Both the position numbers and the translations under genes were made by a program. The notes beneath the pieces were generated by a model. That model was not told where the DNA came from. It did no database searches and was given only the letters and a program-made list of their open reading frames with translations. 64,000 bases of DNA from Leifsonia xyli (lineage in GTDB: Bacteria; Actinomycetota; Actinomycetes; Actinomycetales; Microbacteriaceae): assembly GCA_003243275.1 (NCBI GenBank), contig QFQR01000007.1, positions 62,001 through 126,000 on the forward strand, read 5' to 3'. Shown here piece after piece: positions 24,942 through 34,681 of this stretch; the first letter of the stretch is position 1; each line of letters starts with the position of its first letter.

Positions 24942-24985
24942 ACCTGAGGGTTAGCCAAAGGACGCGCACAGGGAGGACTCTCGAC

Positions 24986-25546
24986 ATGAGCGACACCGGC
25001 GAGCAGAGCGCCCGCGACGCGGGAACCCGCTACGACCTCGGTCTCCTCTTCACCGACGGCCTGCCCGACATCGACGACCAGACGGGCTTCCGCGGCGCGA
25101 TCGCCGCACGCGCGGCCGGGATCAGCTACCGCCAGCTCGACTACTGGGCACGCACCGAACTCGTCGAGCCCACCATCCGGGGAGCGGCCGGCTCCGGCTC
25201 GCAGCGGCTGTACGGCTTCCGCGACATCCTCGTGCTCAAGCTCGTCAAGCGCCTGCTCGACACCGGGATCTCGCTCCAGCAGATCCGCACCGCCGTGAAC
25301 CAGCTGCGCGAGACGGGCGTCAACGACCTCGCCCAGACCACGCTCATGTCCGACGGCGCCAGCGTGTACCTGTGCACCTCCGACGACGAGGTCATCGACC
25401 TCGTGAGCCGCGGGCAGGGCGTCTTCGGCATCGCGGTCGGCAAGGTGCTGCGCGAGGTCGAATCGAGCCTCGTCGAACTCGACTTCACGAGTGCGGACCC
25501 CTCCGACGAGCTCGCCGCCCGCCGCGCCAAGCGCGCCGTCGGCTGA
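24986..25546 (+). CDS. MerR family transcriptional regulator (Rv1830-like)
   Basis: 186 residues. The winged helix reads ARAAGISYRQLDYWARTELV, then QRLYGFRDILVLKLVKRLL, followed by helical and C-terminal domains without conserved cysteines. ATG 24986 is chosen because GGGAGGA sits 8 bases upstream; the frame open from 24881 crosses the operator. Gene order garA-ftsR-MerR matches Rv1827-Rv1828-Rv1830, except for the missing nuclease. Targets are unknown here. Convergent with the ParA-like gene. Confidence 0.85.
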   Translation: MSDTGEQSARDAGTRYDLGLLFTDGLPDIDDQTGFRGAIAARAAGISYRQLDYWARTELVEPTIRGAAGSGSQRLYGFRDILVLKLVKRLLDTGISLQQIRTAVNQLRETGVNDLAQTTLMSDGASVYLCTSDDEVIDLVSRGQGVFGIAVGKVLREVESSLVELDFTSADPSDELAARRAKRAVG

Positions 25547-25590
25547 GAGCCGTTCCCGTTCCCGCAGGCGGAAGCCGCGGAACCGCGCCG

Positions 25591-26415
25591 CTACGGCGTC
25601 GGCTGGATGTCGGCGACCGCGTCGCCGTCGCCGATGCGTGAGGTGCGCAGCACCCGCTCGAGCAGCAGATCGAAGTTGTGCGCCATCTCCTGGGCGCCCT
25701 CGCCCGGCCAGACGTGCAACGGCTTGGCGGCACCCTGCGCCTGCTGCAGCGAGGTGCGCTCCGGCAGCTGCGGCGCGAGCACGAGCGGGCCGAACATGTC
25801 GCGCAGCTCCTTGATGCGGAACTGGTGCTCGAGCGACTGCACGCGCGCGCGGTTGACGACGATCCCGAGCGGCTGAAGTCGCGGGGAGATGCCGCGGCGG
25901 ATCTCCTCGATCGCGCGCAGCGCACGGTCGGCGGCGGCGACCGAGAACAGGCCGGGCTCGGTCACGACGGCCACACGGTCGGATGCGGCCCAGGCGGTGC
26001 GGGTGAGCGCGTTGAGCGAGGGCGCGCAGTCGATGAGCACGAGTTCGTACTCCTTCTCGACGTGCGCGAGCGCCTCCTCGAGCTTCCAGATGTCGCGGAT
26101 CGAGGGATGCGGTCCGTCGAAGTTGATGGCCGAGGGCGAACCGATGAGCACGTCGACCTTGCCGGTGCGCCCCCGGGTCCAGCCGGACGGCGCGATCGCG
26201 GCACGCACGATCTTCTCCTTGGGGGAGGCGAGCACATCCGCGATGTTCAAGTGCCCCGCGACGTTGATGTCCATTCCCGTGGAGACATCCGACTGCGGAT
26301 CGAGATCGACGACGAGGGTGGAGACCCCCCGGGCGAAGGCGGCGGATGCGAGCCCGAGCGTCACGGTCGTCTTCCCCACGCCCCCCTTGAGGGAGCTGAC
26401 GCTCAGAACATGCAC
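25591..26415 (-). CDS. ParA/Soj-like P-loop ATPase
   Basis: 274 residues. The deviant Walker A is SSLKGGVGKTTVTLGLA, Walker A' is LVVDLDPQSDVSTG and Walker B is YELVLIDCAPSL. No ParB-like partner adjoins it, so it is an orphan of the ParA/MinD superfamily, possibly for cargo positioning. GTG 26415 (MHVLSVSS) is preferred; GTG 26436 is possible. The very long open frame continuing through pyc antisense is not real. A second ParA-like gene lies beyond pyc. Confidence 0.82.
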   Translation of the reverse strand: MHVLSVSSLKGGVGKTTVTLGLASAAFARGVSTLVVDLDPQSDVSTGMDINVAGHLNIADVLASPKEKIVRAAIAPSGWTRGRTGKVDVLIGSPSAINFDGPHPSIRDIWKLEEALAHVEKEYELVLIDCAPSLNALTRTAWAASDRVAVVTEPGLFSVAAADRALRAIEEIRRGISPRLQPLGIVVNRARVQSLEHQFRIKELRDMFGPLVLAPQLPERTSLQQAQGAAKPLHVWPGEGAQEMAHNFDLLLERVLRTSRIGDGDAVADIQPTP

Positions 26416-26493
26416 GAGAAGGGAGCCTACCTTCACTAGTCTGAAAGAACCCACACCCCACCACCAGCCCGGCCAGTCGGCGGGAAGGACGGC

Positions 26494-29400
26494 ATGTTCT
26501 CGAAGATCCTGGTCGCCAACCGAGGTGAGATCGCGATCCGCGCCTTCCGCGCGGCGTACGAGCTGGGGGCGCGCACGGTCGCGGTCTACCCCTGGGAGGA
26601 TCGCAACTCGATGCACCGCCTCAAGGCGGACGAGGCGTACCTGATCGGCGAGGAGGGGCACCCCGTCCGCGCCTACCTCGACGTCGCGGAGATCATCCGG
26701 GTCGCCAAGGAGTCGGGTGCCGACGCGATCTACCCGGGGTACGGCTTCCTCTCGGAGAACCCCGAGCTCGCGGCGGCGGCAGCGGCCAACGGCATCACCT
26801 TCATCGGCCCGGGCGAGCACGTGCTCGAGATGGCGGGCAACAAGGTCACCGCCAAGGAGCACGCGATCGCCGCGGGCGTTCCGGTGCTGAAATCCACCCC
26901 GGCCACGACCGACATCGAGGCGCTGCTCGCGGGTGCGGACGAGATCGGCTTCCCGGTGTTCGCGAAGGCCGTCGCCGGCGGCGGCGGGCGCGGGATGCGT
27001 CGTGTCGACACCCGCGAGGAACTGCGCCCCGCGCTCGAGGCGGCCATGCGCGAAGCCGACAGCGCCTTCGGCGACCCGACGATGTTCATCGAGCAGGCCG
27101 TCGTGCGCCCCCGGCACATCGAGGTGCAGATCCTCGCCGACGCGACCGGGCAGACCATGCACCTGTTCGAGCGCGACTGCTCGGTGCAGCGACGCCACCA
27201 GAAGGTCGTCGAGATCGCCCCGGCCCCGAACCTCGACGAGTCGATCCGGCAGGCGATGTACCGGGACGCCATCGCCTTCGCGAAGTCGATCGGCTACGTG
27301 AACGCCGGCACCGTGGAGTTCCTGCTCGACACCGCGGGGGAGCGCGCCGGGCAGCACGTGTTCATCGAGATGAACCCGCGCATCCAGGTCGAGCACACCG
27401 TCACCGAGGAGATCACCGACGTCGACCTCGTGCAGTCGCAGATGCGGATCGCCGCGGGAGAGACGCTCGCCGAGCTGGATCTTCGCCAGGAGGACCTCCA
27501 GCCGCGCGGCTTCGCCATCCAGTGCCGCATCACGACGGAAGACCCGGCGGCGGGCTTCCGCCCCGACACCGGCAAGATCACGACCTACCGTTCGCCGGGC
27601 GGCGCAGGCATCCGACTCGACGGGGGAACGGTCGCGGCGGGCGCCCAGGTGTCGCCGTACTTCGACTCGATGCTCGTGAAGATGATCTGCCGCGGGCGCG
27701 ACTTCCCCTCCGCGGTGCGCCGTGCCCGCCGAGGCCTCGCCGAGTTCCGGCTGCGCGGGGTCGCGACCAACATCCCGTTCCTCCAGGCGGTGTTCGACGA
27801 TCCCGACTTCCTCGAGGGCGATGTGTCGACCTCGTTCATCGAGGAGCGTCCCTGGCTCGTCCGCGGCCGCGAGTCGCGGGATCGCGGCACCAAGATCCTC
27901 AACTGGCTGGCCGACGTCACCGTCAACCAGCCCAACGGCGACGGTGCGGGCGCGATCGATCCGGCGATCAAGTTGCCCGAGGTGGATCTGACCCGGCCCG
28001 CGCCAGCGGGCTCGCGTCAGCGGCTGCTCGAACTCGGGCCGGCCGGATTCGCGGCGGCGTTGCGCGCCCAGTCGGCACTCGCCGTCACCGAGACCACCTT
28101 CCGGGATGCGCACCAGTCGCTGCTCGCGACGCGGGTGCGCACCAAGGATCTCGTCGCGGTGATGCCGCACCTCGCGCGGCTCACCCCCGAGCTGCTCTCG
28201 GTCGAGGCCTGGGGCGGGGCCACCTACGACGTGGCGCTGCGCTTCCTCGGCGAAGACCCCTGGGAGCGCCTCGCGACGATGCGCGAGGCCCTGCCCAACA
28301 TCGCCATCCAGATGCTGCTGCGCGGGCGCAACACGGTGGGCTACACGCCGTACCCGAGCGAGGTGACGGAGGCGTTCGTCCAGGAGGCGGCCGCCAGCGG
28401 GGTCGACATCTTCCGCATCTTCGACGCCCTCAACGACGTCGACCAGATGCGTCCCGCGATCGACGCGGTGCTCGCGACCGGCAGCACGGTCGCCGAGGTG
28501 GCGCTCTGCTACACGGGCGACCTGCTCGACCCGGCAGAGGACCTCTACACCCTCGACTACTACCTGCGGCTGGCCGAGCAGATCGTCGACGCCGGTGCGC
28601 ACATCCTCGCCATCAAGGACATGGCGGGCCTGCTGCGGGCGGGAGCGGCCGAGAAGCTGGTGGCCGCGCTGCGCGAGCGTTTCGCGCTGCCCGTGCACGT
28701 GCACACCCACGACACCGCGGGCGGTCAGTTGGCGACCCTGCTCGCGGCGAGCCGGGCGGGTGCGGATGCCGTCGACGCGGCCTCGGCGCCGATGGCCGGC
28801 ACCACGAGCCAGCCGAGCCTCTCGGCGCTCGTCGCCGCGACGGCGCACACCGACCGCGACACGGGCCTCTCCCTCCAGGCCGTCAGCGACCTCGAGCCGT
28901 ACTGGGAGGCCGTGCGTCGCGCCTACAAGCCCTTCGAGTCGGGGCTTCCCGGGCCGACCGGTCGCGTGTATCACCACGAGATCCCGGGCGGGCAGCTCTC
29001 GAACCTCCGTCAGCAGGCGATCGCGCTCGGGCTCGGCGACCAGTTCGAGAAGGTGGAGGACTGGTACGCGGCCGCCAACCGCATCCTCGGCCGACCCACC
29101 AAGGTCACGCCGTCGTCCAAGGTGGTCGGCGACCTCGCACTGCAGCTCGCCGCGACTAACGCCGACCCGGCCGACTTCGAGCAGAACCCCGACAGGTACG
29201 ACATCCCGGACTCCGTGATCGGTTTCATGGCGGGGGAGCTCGGCGACCTGCCAGGCGGATGGCCCGAGCCGTTCCGGAGCAAGGTGCTGCAGGGCCGCAC
29301 CGTCAAGATCGGTGTCGAGGAGCTCACGGCCGAGGACCGCGCCGGGCTCGCCGGAGACACCGCCGCGCGCCGCGCCACCCTCAACCACCTGCTCTTCGCC

Positions 29401-29892
29401 GGCCCGACCCGCCAGTTCGAGCAGGTGCGTGAGCTCTTCGGCGACCTCTCGATCCTCGACACCGTCGACTACCTCTACGGCCTGAAGCCCGGCGTGGAGC
29501 ACGCGGTTCACATCGGCCCGGGCGTCAGCCTGTTCGTCGGCCTGGAGGCGATCGGCGAGGCCGACGACAAGGGCATGCGCACCGTCATGACGACCCTGAA
29601 CGGCCAGCTCCGCCCCGTCTTCGTGCGCGACCGCTCGATCACGGTGCAGACCGCGACCGCCGAGAAGGCGGACAGCAGCAAGCCGGGGCAGGTCGCCGCT
29701 CCCTTCTCGGGCGTCGTCACGCTCAAGGTCGCGGAGGGCGACCGTGTCGAGGTGGGCCAGCCGATCGCCACGATCGAGGCGATGAAGATGGAGGCCGCCA
29801 TCACGACGCCCGTCGCCGGGACCGTGCGGCGGCTCGCGATCCCCGCGACCCAGCAGGTCGACGCCGGGGACCTCCTGGTCGTGGTCGAGTAA
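26494..29892 (+). CDS. pyc: Pyruvate carboxylase
   Basis: 1,132 residues, full length for the single-chain enzyme. The biotin carboxylase domain (about 1-450) starts KILVANRGEIAIRAFRA. The carboxyltransferase domain (about 530-810) has ETTFRDAHQSLLATRVRT, and the PYC/OADA domain follows. The biotin carrier has EAMKMEA with biotinyl Lys at residue 1098. It makes oxaloacetate from pyruvate, bicarbonate and ATP to refill the TCA cycle. ATG 26494 follows GGAAGGA. Domains and motifs appear intact. Confidence 0.97.
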   Translation: MFSKILVANRGEIAIRAFRAAYELGARTVAVYPWEDRNSMHRLKADEAYLIGEEGHPVRAYLDVAEIIRVAKESGADAIYPGYGFLSENPELAAAAAANGITFIGPGEHVLEMAGNKVTAKEHAIAAGVPVLKSTPATTDIEALLAGADEIGFPVFAKAVAGGGGRGMRRVDTREELRPALEAAMREADSAFGDPTMFIEQAVVRPRHIEVQILADATGQTMHLFERDCSVQRRHQKVVEIAPAPNLDESIRQAMYRDAIAFAKSIGYVNAGTVEFLLDTAGERAGQHVFIEMNPRIQVEHTVTEEITDVDLVQSQMRIAAGETLAELDLRQEDLQPRGFAIQCRITTEDPAAGFRPDTGKITTYRSPGGAGIRLDGGTVAAGAQVSPYFDSMLVKMICRGRDFPSAVRRARRGLAEFRLRGVATNIPFLQAVFDDPDFLEGDVSTSFIEERPWLVRGRESRDRGTKILNWLADVTVNQPNGDGAGAIDPAIKLPEVDLTRPAPAGSRQRLLELGPAGFAAALRAQSALAVTETTFRDAHQSLLATRVRTKDLVAVMPHLARLTPELLSVEAWGGATYDVALRFLGEDPWERLATMREALPNIAIQMLLRGRNTVGYTPYPSEVTEAFVQEAAASGVDIFRIFDALNDVDQMRPAIDAVLATGSTVAEVALCYTGDLLDPAEDLYTLDYYLRLAEQIVDAGAHILAIKDMAGLLRAGAAEKLVAALRERFALPVHVHTHDTAGGQLATLLAASRAGADAVDAASAPMAGTTSQPSLSALVAATAHTDRDTGLSLQAVSDLEPYWEAVRRAYKPFESGLPGPTGRVYHHEIPGGQLSNLRQQAIALGLGDQFEKVEDWYAAANRILGRPTKVTPSSKVVGDLALQLAATNADPADFEQNPDRYDIPDSVIGFMAGELGDLPGGWPEPFRSKVLQGRTVKIGVEELTAEDRAGLAGDTAARRATLNHLLFAGPTRQFEQVRELFGDLSILDTVDYLYGLKPGVEHAVHIGPGVSLFVGLEAIGEADDKGMRTVMTTLNGQLRPVFVRDRSITVQTATAEKADSSKPGQVAAPFSGVVTLKVAEGDRVEVGQPIATIEAMKMEAAITTPVAGTVRRLAIPATQQVDAGDLLVVVE

Positions 29893-29902
29893 GGTCACCA
29901 GC

Positions 29903-31213
29903 ATGGTGCGGAACACCCCGGGGCAGGACCCCGATGCTGACGGCGCGCCGCTCGTCGGGGAGAGCGACGCGGCTCTGGCCGTTGCGCTCCCCGAAAGCCT
30001 CACGGTGTCGATCGAACTCCCCGCCGAGCGGCACGAGCTGCCCGAGGACGAGAAGCAGCTCGCGCTCCACGAGATCGTGGCGACCCCCGGATCCGTCGCG
30101 GCTGCGCCCGATGAGACCGCCCCTGGCACCGTGTCGATCGAGGTGATCCCCGATCTGGTGCAGGTCGCCGACGAGGAGGCGGTGCCGACCTCGGAGAACA
30201 TCGTCGTGCCGCTCCCGCTCGACGACGAGCTCTACTCCCGCCGCGATCGCAAGCGCGGATCGTCGACGGCCCCCGAGCCCGCCGCGATGCTCACCGCCGA
30301 CCGGCTGCTGGAGCCCAAGCGCAACCGGCACGCGCCCGAGGGACCCTGGCCCGCCTTCGTCTACGCGAGCACGCTGCACCTGGTGAACCTCGGCGACTCG
30401 CCCAAGGTGCGCGAGCGCAAAGCGCTCGACGCGCGGATCGCCAAGCGGCTCGAGGGGGGAACCCGCTTCGTGCCCGTGCTCACGCGGAAGGGCGGCGTCG
30501 GCAAGACGACCGTGACGACCCTGCTCGGGATGGCGCTGTCGGACGTCCGCGAGGATCGCATCATCGCCGTCGACGCGAACCCCGACCGGGGAACGCTCTC
30601 CGAGCGGGTGGCCAAGCAGACCAGGTCGACCGTGCGCGACATCGTCACCCACGCTGCCGCCATCAAGGATTTCAGCGAGTTCTCCGCCCACGTCTCCCGC
30701 GACGAGACCCGCCTCGACGTGCTCGCCTCCGACACCGATCCGCTGCTCTCTGAGGCCTTCGACGAGAACGACTACAACGTGGTGGCCGATCTCGTCTCGC
30801 GCTACTACTCGATCTGCCTCACCGACTGCGGCACCGGCATCGTGCACTCGGTGATGCGCGCGACCCTGCAGCGCGCCGACGGGATCGTCATCGTCTCCGG
30901 GGGGAGCGTCGACGAGGCTCGCCTCGCATCCGAGACCCTCACCTGGCTCGAGGCCAACAACTACGGGGATCTGGTGCGTGGCGCCGTGGTCGCCATCAAC
31001 ACCGCCACCCACGGCACGAGCCTCGTGAAGCTCGATGAGATCGAGGCGCACTTCTCGTCGCGGGTGCGCGCTGTCGTGCGGATGCCGTACGACCCCGAGC
31101 TCGCTGCCGGCTCGGTGGTGCGCTGGAACGGCCTGAAGCCCTTCACCCGGGCCTCCGCGCGCGAGCTCGCCGCGCTCGTGATGGACGGCCTCCCGACCAC
31201 CCGGAACACCTGA
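29903..31213 (+). CDS. MinD/ParA-like ATPase with long N-terminal extension
   Basis: 436 residues. An acidic, low-complexity N-terminal region (about 1-190) precedes a P-loop domain with Walker A VLTRKGGVGKTTVTTLL (about 191-207), IIAVDANPDRGTLSE and ICLTDCGTGIVHSVM. This resembles the SRPBCC-free MinD-like proteins linked with secretion or polar localisation in actinobacteria (Rv2184c/Rv3888c style); the exact family is uncertain. Start codon ATG 29903 is 11 bases after pyc, and def follows 6 bases later, suggesting one transcript. Confidence 0.75.
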   Translation: MVRNTPGQDPDADGAPLVGESDAALAVALPESLTVSIELPAERHELPEDEKQLALHEIVATPGSVAAAPDETAPGTVSIEVIPDLVQVADEEAVPTSENIVVPLPLDDELYSRRDRKRGSSTAPEPAAMLTADRLLEPKRNRHAPEGPWPAFVYASTLHLVNLGDSPKVRERKALDARIAKRLEGGTRFVPVLTRKGGVGKTTVTTLLGMALSDVREDRIIAVDANPDRGTLSERVAKQTRSTVRDIVTHAAAIKDFSEFSAHVSRDETRLDVLASDTDPLLSEAFDENDYNVVADLVSRYYSICLTDCGTGIVHSVMRATLQRADGIVIVSGGSVDEARLASETLTWLEANNYGDLVRGAVVAINTATHGTSLVKLDEIEAHFSSRVRAVVRMPYDPELAAGSVVRWNGLKPFTRASARELAALVMDGLPTTRNT

Positions 31214-31219
31214 GCCCCG

Positions 31220-31717
31220 ATGACCGAACGTCAGATCCGCCTCTTCGGCGACCCCGTCCTGCGATCGAGGACCGATCCCATCGCCGACCCGGGCGATCCG
31301 CGCGTGCGCGCACTCGCCGAGGACCTCGTCGACAGCGTGCGGCCGCCCGGCCGCGCCGGTGTGGCCGCGACCCAGATCGGTGTCGGGCTCCGCGCCTTCA
31401 GCGTCAACATCGACGGCGACATCGCCTACGTCATCAACCCGGTGCTCGAGGTGGCGGGGGAGCCGGCGCTCGTCGACGAGGGGTGCCTCTCGGTGCCCGG
31501 CTTCTACTTCCCCCGGATGCGCTATCCCTGGGCCCGCGTCACGGGCGTCGACGTCGAGGGGGCCGAGGTGGTGCTCGAGGGCGAGGGGCTCATGGCGCAG
31601 GCGCTGCAGCACGAGAGCGACCACCTCGACGGCAAGCTCTACATCGAGGGGCTCGAACCGGAGACCAAGCGCGAGGCGATGCGCGCCATCCGCCAGGCCG
31701 ACTGGTTCCAGGCCTGA
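31220..31717 (+). CDS. def: Peptide deformylase (copy 1)
   Basis: 165 residues with the three deformylase motifs: AGVAATQIGVG (motif I, with T for the usual P), EGCLSVPG (motif II, metal Cys) and QHESDHLDG (motif III, HExxH). It removes the formyl group from nascent N-termini. ATG 31220 is in tight succession with the upstream ATPase gene. A second, longer deformylase is at 40900. It is convergent with fadD15, 13 bases apart. Confidence 0.93.
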   Translation: MTERQIRLFGDPVLRSRTDPIADPGDPRVRALAEDLVDSVRPPGRAGVAATQIGVGLRAFSVNIDGDIAYVINPVLEVAGEPALVDEGCLSVPGFYFPRMRYPWARVTGVDVEGAEVVLEGEGLMAQALQHESDHLDGKLYIEGLEPETKREAMRAIRQADWFQA

Positions 31718-31730
31718 GCGGAGGCGCGAG

Positions 31731-33554
31731 CTACCTGAGCGAGATCCCTTCGGTGACAGGTGCGCCGGAGTAGAGCTCCTCGATGAGGGGCGCGAAGTCC
31801 TTCACGATGACGTTGCGCTTGATCGACATCTTGGGCGTGAGGTGACCGGAGTCCTCGGTGAACTCGGTGTCGAGGATCTTGAACTTGCGGATCGACTCCG
31901 CACGCGACACCTTGGCGTTCGCACCGTCGATCGCACGCTGCACCTCGGCGATCACCTTAGGGTTGCGCGCCGCCTCTGTGAGGCTCATGTCGCCCGCTTC
32001 GCCGTTGTTGTTCAACCACACCGGCAGCATCTCGGGGTCGAGGGTGACGAGCGCCGAGATGAACGGCTTCTGGTCGCCGACGACGACCACCTGGCTGATG
32101 ATCGGGTTGGCGCGGATGGGGTCCTCGAGTCCGGCGGGGGCGACGTTCTTGCCACCCGCCGTCACGATGATCTCCTTCTTGCGCCCCGTGATCGTGAGGT
32201 AGCCCTCGTCGTCGAGGGAGCCGATGTCGCCCGTGTGGAACCACTCGTCGGTGAAGACCGCCGCGGTCTCCTCCGGCTTGTTCCAGTAGCCCGCGAAGAC
32301 GTCGACGCCCTTCACCAGGATCTCGCCGTCGTCCGCGATGCGGATGCCGACGCCGGGGATCGGGGTGCCGACCGTGCCGATCTTGAACTTCGACACCACG
32401 TTGACGGTCGCGGGTGCCGTGGTCTCGGTGAGCCCGTAGCCTTCGAGGATCTTGACGTCGAGGCTGCGGAAGAAATGGCCGAGCCGCAGCCCGAGCGGTG
32501 CCGATCCGGAGACCGCGTAGCGGATGTTGCCCCCCATCGCGGCCTTGAGCTTGGAGTAGACCAGCTTGTCGAAGAGCGCGAACTGCACGCGGAGCCCGAA
32601 GGGCACGTTTCCGGCATCCAGGGCCTTCGAGTGCTCGATCGCGACCTGCGCGGCTTTGTGGAAGATCTTCTCCTTGCCGCCCGCCGCCGCCTTCTGCTCG
32701 GCCGAGTTGTAGACCTTCTCGAACACCCGCGGAACGGCGAGCAGGAAGGTCGGCTTAAAACTGCCGAGCGCGGGCAGCAGCTGCTTCGTGTCGGCCTGGT
32801 GCCCGACCTTGACCCCGCCGTGCACGGCCAGGATCGAGATGAAGCGCGCGAAGACGTGCGCCGTCGTGATGAACAGCAGGGTGGAGGACCCGGGGGCGAG
32901 CACTTCCTTCATCGCGACCGCGGCGTTGCGGGAGAGCTCGACGAAGTTGGAGTGGGTCAGCACGCAGCCCTTCGGGGTGCCGGTGGAGCCCGAGGTGTAG
33001 ATGAGGGTCGCCAGATCGGAACCCTTCGCGATGTTGCGACGGTCTTCGATCTCGGCATCCGTGACCTCGGTTCCGCCCGCGACGAGCTTGTCGAGGTCGC
33101 CGAGGTGCAGCTGCCAGGACTTCGCGATCTGCGGGAGGTCGGCGGCCACCTCGTCGAAGCGGGCAAAGTGCTCCGCGGTCTCGACGATGATGGCGGATGC
33201 GCCCGAGTCGCTCAGCGTGTACGCGATCTGTGCGGGCGCCGAGGTCTCGTAGATCGGCACGAGCACGGCGCCGGCGAACCAGGTGGCGAAGTCGATGAGG
33301 GTCCACTCGTAGCGGGTGCGGCAGATGAAGCCGATCTTGTCGCCGGGCTGGACCCCTGCGGCGACCAGCCCCTTGGCGAGCGCCACGACCTGACGGTGGA
33401 ACTCCGCCGTCGAGACGTCCTTCCATCCGCCGTCGGCGGTCGGCAGGGCGAAAAGCGGAGCGTCGGGGGTGGTGGCCACCCGTTCGACGAGCAGATCGGT
33501 GGTGTTCGCGTCGGGGTCGGCTGGGACGACGGCGGGGACGTAGATCTCGTTCAC
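31731..33554 (-). CDS. fadD15: Long-chain fatty acyl-CoA synthetase (FadD15-like)
   Basis: 607 residues of the ANL superfamily. The AMP-binding P-loop is TLIYTSGSTGTPKG, and the adenylate motif region reads GYGLTETTAP. The hinge region has WFHTGDIGSLDDEGYLTITGRKKEI, and the catalytic Lys region is near the C-terminus (LTPKMSIKR). It activates long-chain fatty acids to acyl-CoA at the membrane. GTG 33554 follows AAGGAG at 6 bases. Position near plsC, aroG and pknL matches the mycobacterial fadD15 neighbourhood. Confidence 0.92.
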   Translation of the reverse strand: MNEIYVPAVVPADPDANTTDLLVERVATTPDAPLFALPTADGGWKDVSTAEFHRQVVALAKGLVAAGVQPGDKIGFICRTRYEWTLIDFATWFAGAVLVPIYETSAPAQIAYTLSDSGASAIIVETAEHFARFDEVAADLPQIAKSWQLHLGDLDKLVAGGTEVTDAEIEDRRNIAKGSDLATLIYTSGSTGTPKGCVLTHSNFVELSRNAAVAMKEVLAPGSSTLLFITTAHVFARFISILAVHGGVKVGHQADTKQLLPALGSFKPTFLLAVPRVFEKVYNSAEQKAAAGGKEKIFHKAAQVAIEHSKALDAGNVPFGLRVQFALFDKLVYSKLKAAMGGNIRYAVSGSAPLGLRLGHFFRSLDVKILEGYGLTETTAPATVNVVSKFKIGTVGTPIPGVGIRIADDGEILVKGVDVFAGYWNKPEETAAVFTDEWFHTGDIGSLDDEGYLTITGRKKEIIVTAGGKNVAPAGLEDPIRANPIISQVVVVGDQKPFISALVTLDPEMLPVWLNNNGEAGDMSLTEAARNPKVIAEVQRAIDGANAKVSRAESIRKFKILDTEFTEDSGHLTPKMSIKRNVIVKDFAPLIEELYSGAPVTEGISLR

Positions 33555-33664
33555 GGCAGCTCCTTCGGTACCGGAGAGGGTCGGGTGTCTCGTCCACTGT
33601 AACCCGGCGCGTCCCCCGTTCGGCCTCGCGCGGCCGTATCCGGGGTCGGGTCGCCTCGGATCGC

Positions 33665-33670
33665 TAGACT
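33665..33670 (+). promoter_or_regulatory. -10 element (TAGACT) for a probable leaderless ROK mRNA
   Basis: TAGACT ends only 8 bases before GTG 33679, which has no Shine-Dalgarno. Transcription would start at or next to the GTG, a typical actinobacterial leaderless arrangement. Confidence 0.5.
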
Positions 33671-33678
33671 CGTCGCTC

Positions 33679-34635
33679 GTGCATGCCATCGGAATCGACA
33701 TCGGCGGGACGAAGATCGCGGGCGGCCTGGTCGCAGATGACGGCTCGATCCTGCGGCAGGAGCGACGCCCGACGCCCGCGGGCGACGGCGCCGCGATCAT
33801 CCGAGCCGTCATCGAGGTGGTGGAGAGCCTGCGCGCCGGCGCGGAGGTCGCGGGCGTCGGAGTGGCGGCGCCCGGTTTCATCGACGTGGAGCAGTCGACC
33901 GTGTACTACACGCCCAACATCCCGTGGCGGAGCGAGCCGCTGCGCGACGAGCTGGCGGCGAGCCTTCCCGGGCTGAAGATCACGATCGACAACGACGCGA
34001 ACGCGGCCGGATGGGCGGAGTACCGCTTCGGTGCGGGTCGCGGGCGTCGCGACATGACGCTGCTGACGATCGGCACCGGGGTGGGCGGCGCGATCGTCAC
34101 CGATGGGCGTCTGTTCCGCGGCGGCTTCGGCGCCGCCGCGGAGATCGGGCACATGCGGGTGGTTCCGGGCGGTCTGCCCTGCGGATGCGGTCAGCGCGGC
34201 TGCATCGAGCAGTACGGCTCGGGACGGGCGCTGCTGCGATACGCGAACGAGATCGCGGACCAGCGCGGCATCGGGCAGGCTCTCGCCGCGGCCCGCGAGG
34301 AGCACGGCGTGCTCGAGGGGCATCATGTCTACGAGCTGATCGTCGCGGACGACCCGGGCGCGCTCGTCGCCCTGCGCGAACTCGGCGGATGGCTCGGGCA
34401 GGCGGCGGCGTCGCTGAGCGCCGTGCTCGATCCCGACCTGTTCGTCTTCGGTGGCGGTGTCGCGGCCGCGGGCGAGGTGCTGCTCGAGCCGATCCGGGAG
34501 GCCTACCTGGCGCACCTGCCCGCGCGCGGATATCATCCGGAGCCCGACTTCGCGACCGCGCTCCTCGTGAACGACGCCGGGCTGGTGGGGGCCGCCGATC
34601 TCGCACGCGTGCACGCCGCCGCACGAACCGCATGA
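33679..34635 (+). CDS. ROK family sugar kinase (glucokinase-like)
   Basis: 318 residues. The N-terminal phosphate loop is GIDIGGTKIAGGLV, the catalytic region has DNDANAAGWAE, and the zinc-binding ROK signature is CGCGQRGCIEQYGSG. No DNA-binding domain is present, so it is an enzyme rather than a NagC-type repressor. It probably phosphorylates glucose with ATP. GTG 33679 lies just after a -10 and has no ribosome site, so the message is likely leaderless. plsC follows 46 bases later. Confidence 0.88.
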   Translation: MHAIGIDIGGTKIAGGLVADDGSILRQERRPTPAGDGAAIIRAVIEVVESLRAGAEVAGVGVAAPGFIDVEQSTVYYTPNIPWRSEPLRDELAASLPGLKITIDNDANAAGWAEYRFGAGRGRRDMTLLTIGTGVGGAIVTDGRLFRGGFGAAAEIGHMRVVPGGLPCGCGQRGCIEQYGSGRALLRYANEIADQRGIGQALAAAREEHGVLEGHHVYELIVADDPGALVALRELGGWLGQAAASLSAVLDPDLFVFGGGVAAAGEVLLEPIREAYLAHLPARGYHPEPDFATALLVNDAGLVGAADLARVHAAARTA

Positions 34636-34657
34636 CGTGCACGGCATGCCTCGTGCC

Positions 34658-34663
34658 TAGACT
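34658..34663 (+). promoter_or_regulatory. Candidate -10 (TAGACT) for plsC
   Basis: TAGACT 19 bases upstream of ATG 34682, followed by GGGGAGGAAAGG as ribosome site. The -35 is weak. Confidence 0.4.
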
Positions 34664-34681
34664 CGGGGAGGAAAGGGTCGC

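Noticed and set aside
26416..30201. Extension of the ParA-like frame upstream across pyc
   Set aside because: It runs antisense through pyruvate carboxylase and part of the MinD-like gene. The ParA domain begins right after GTG 26415.
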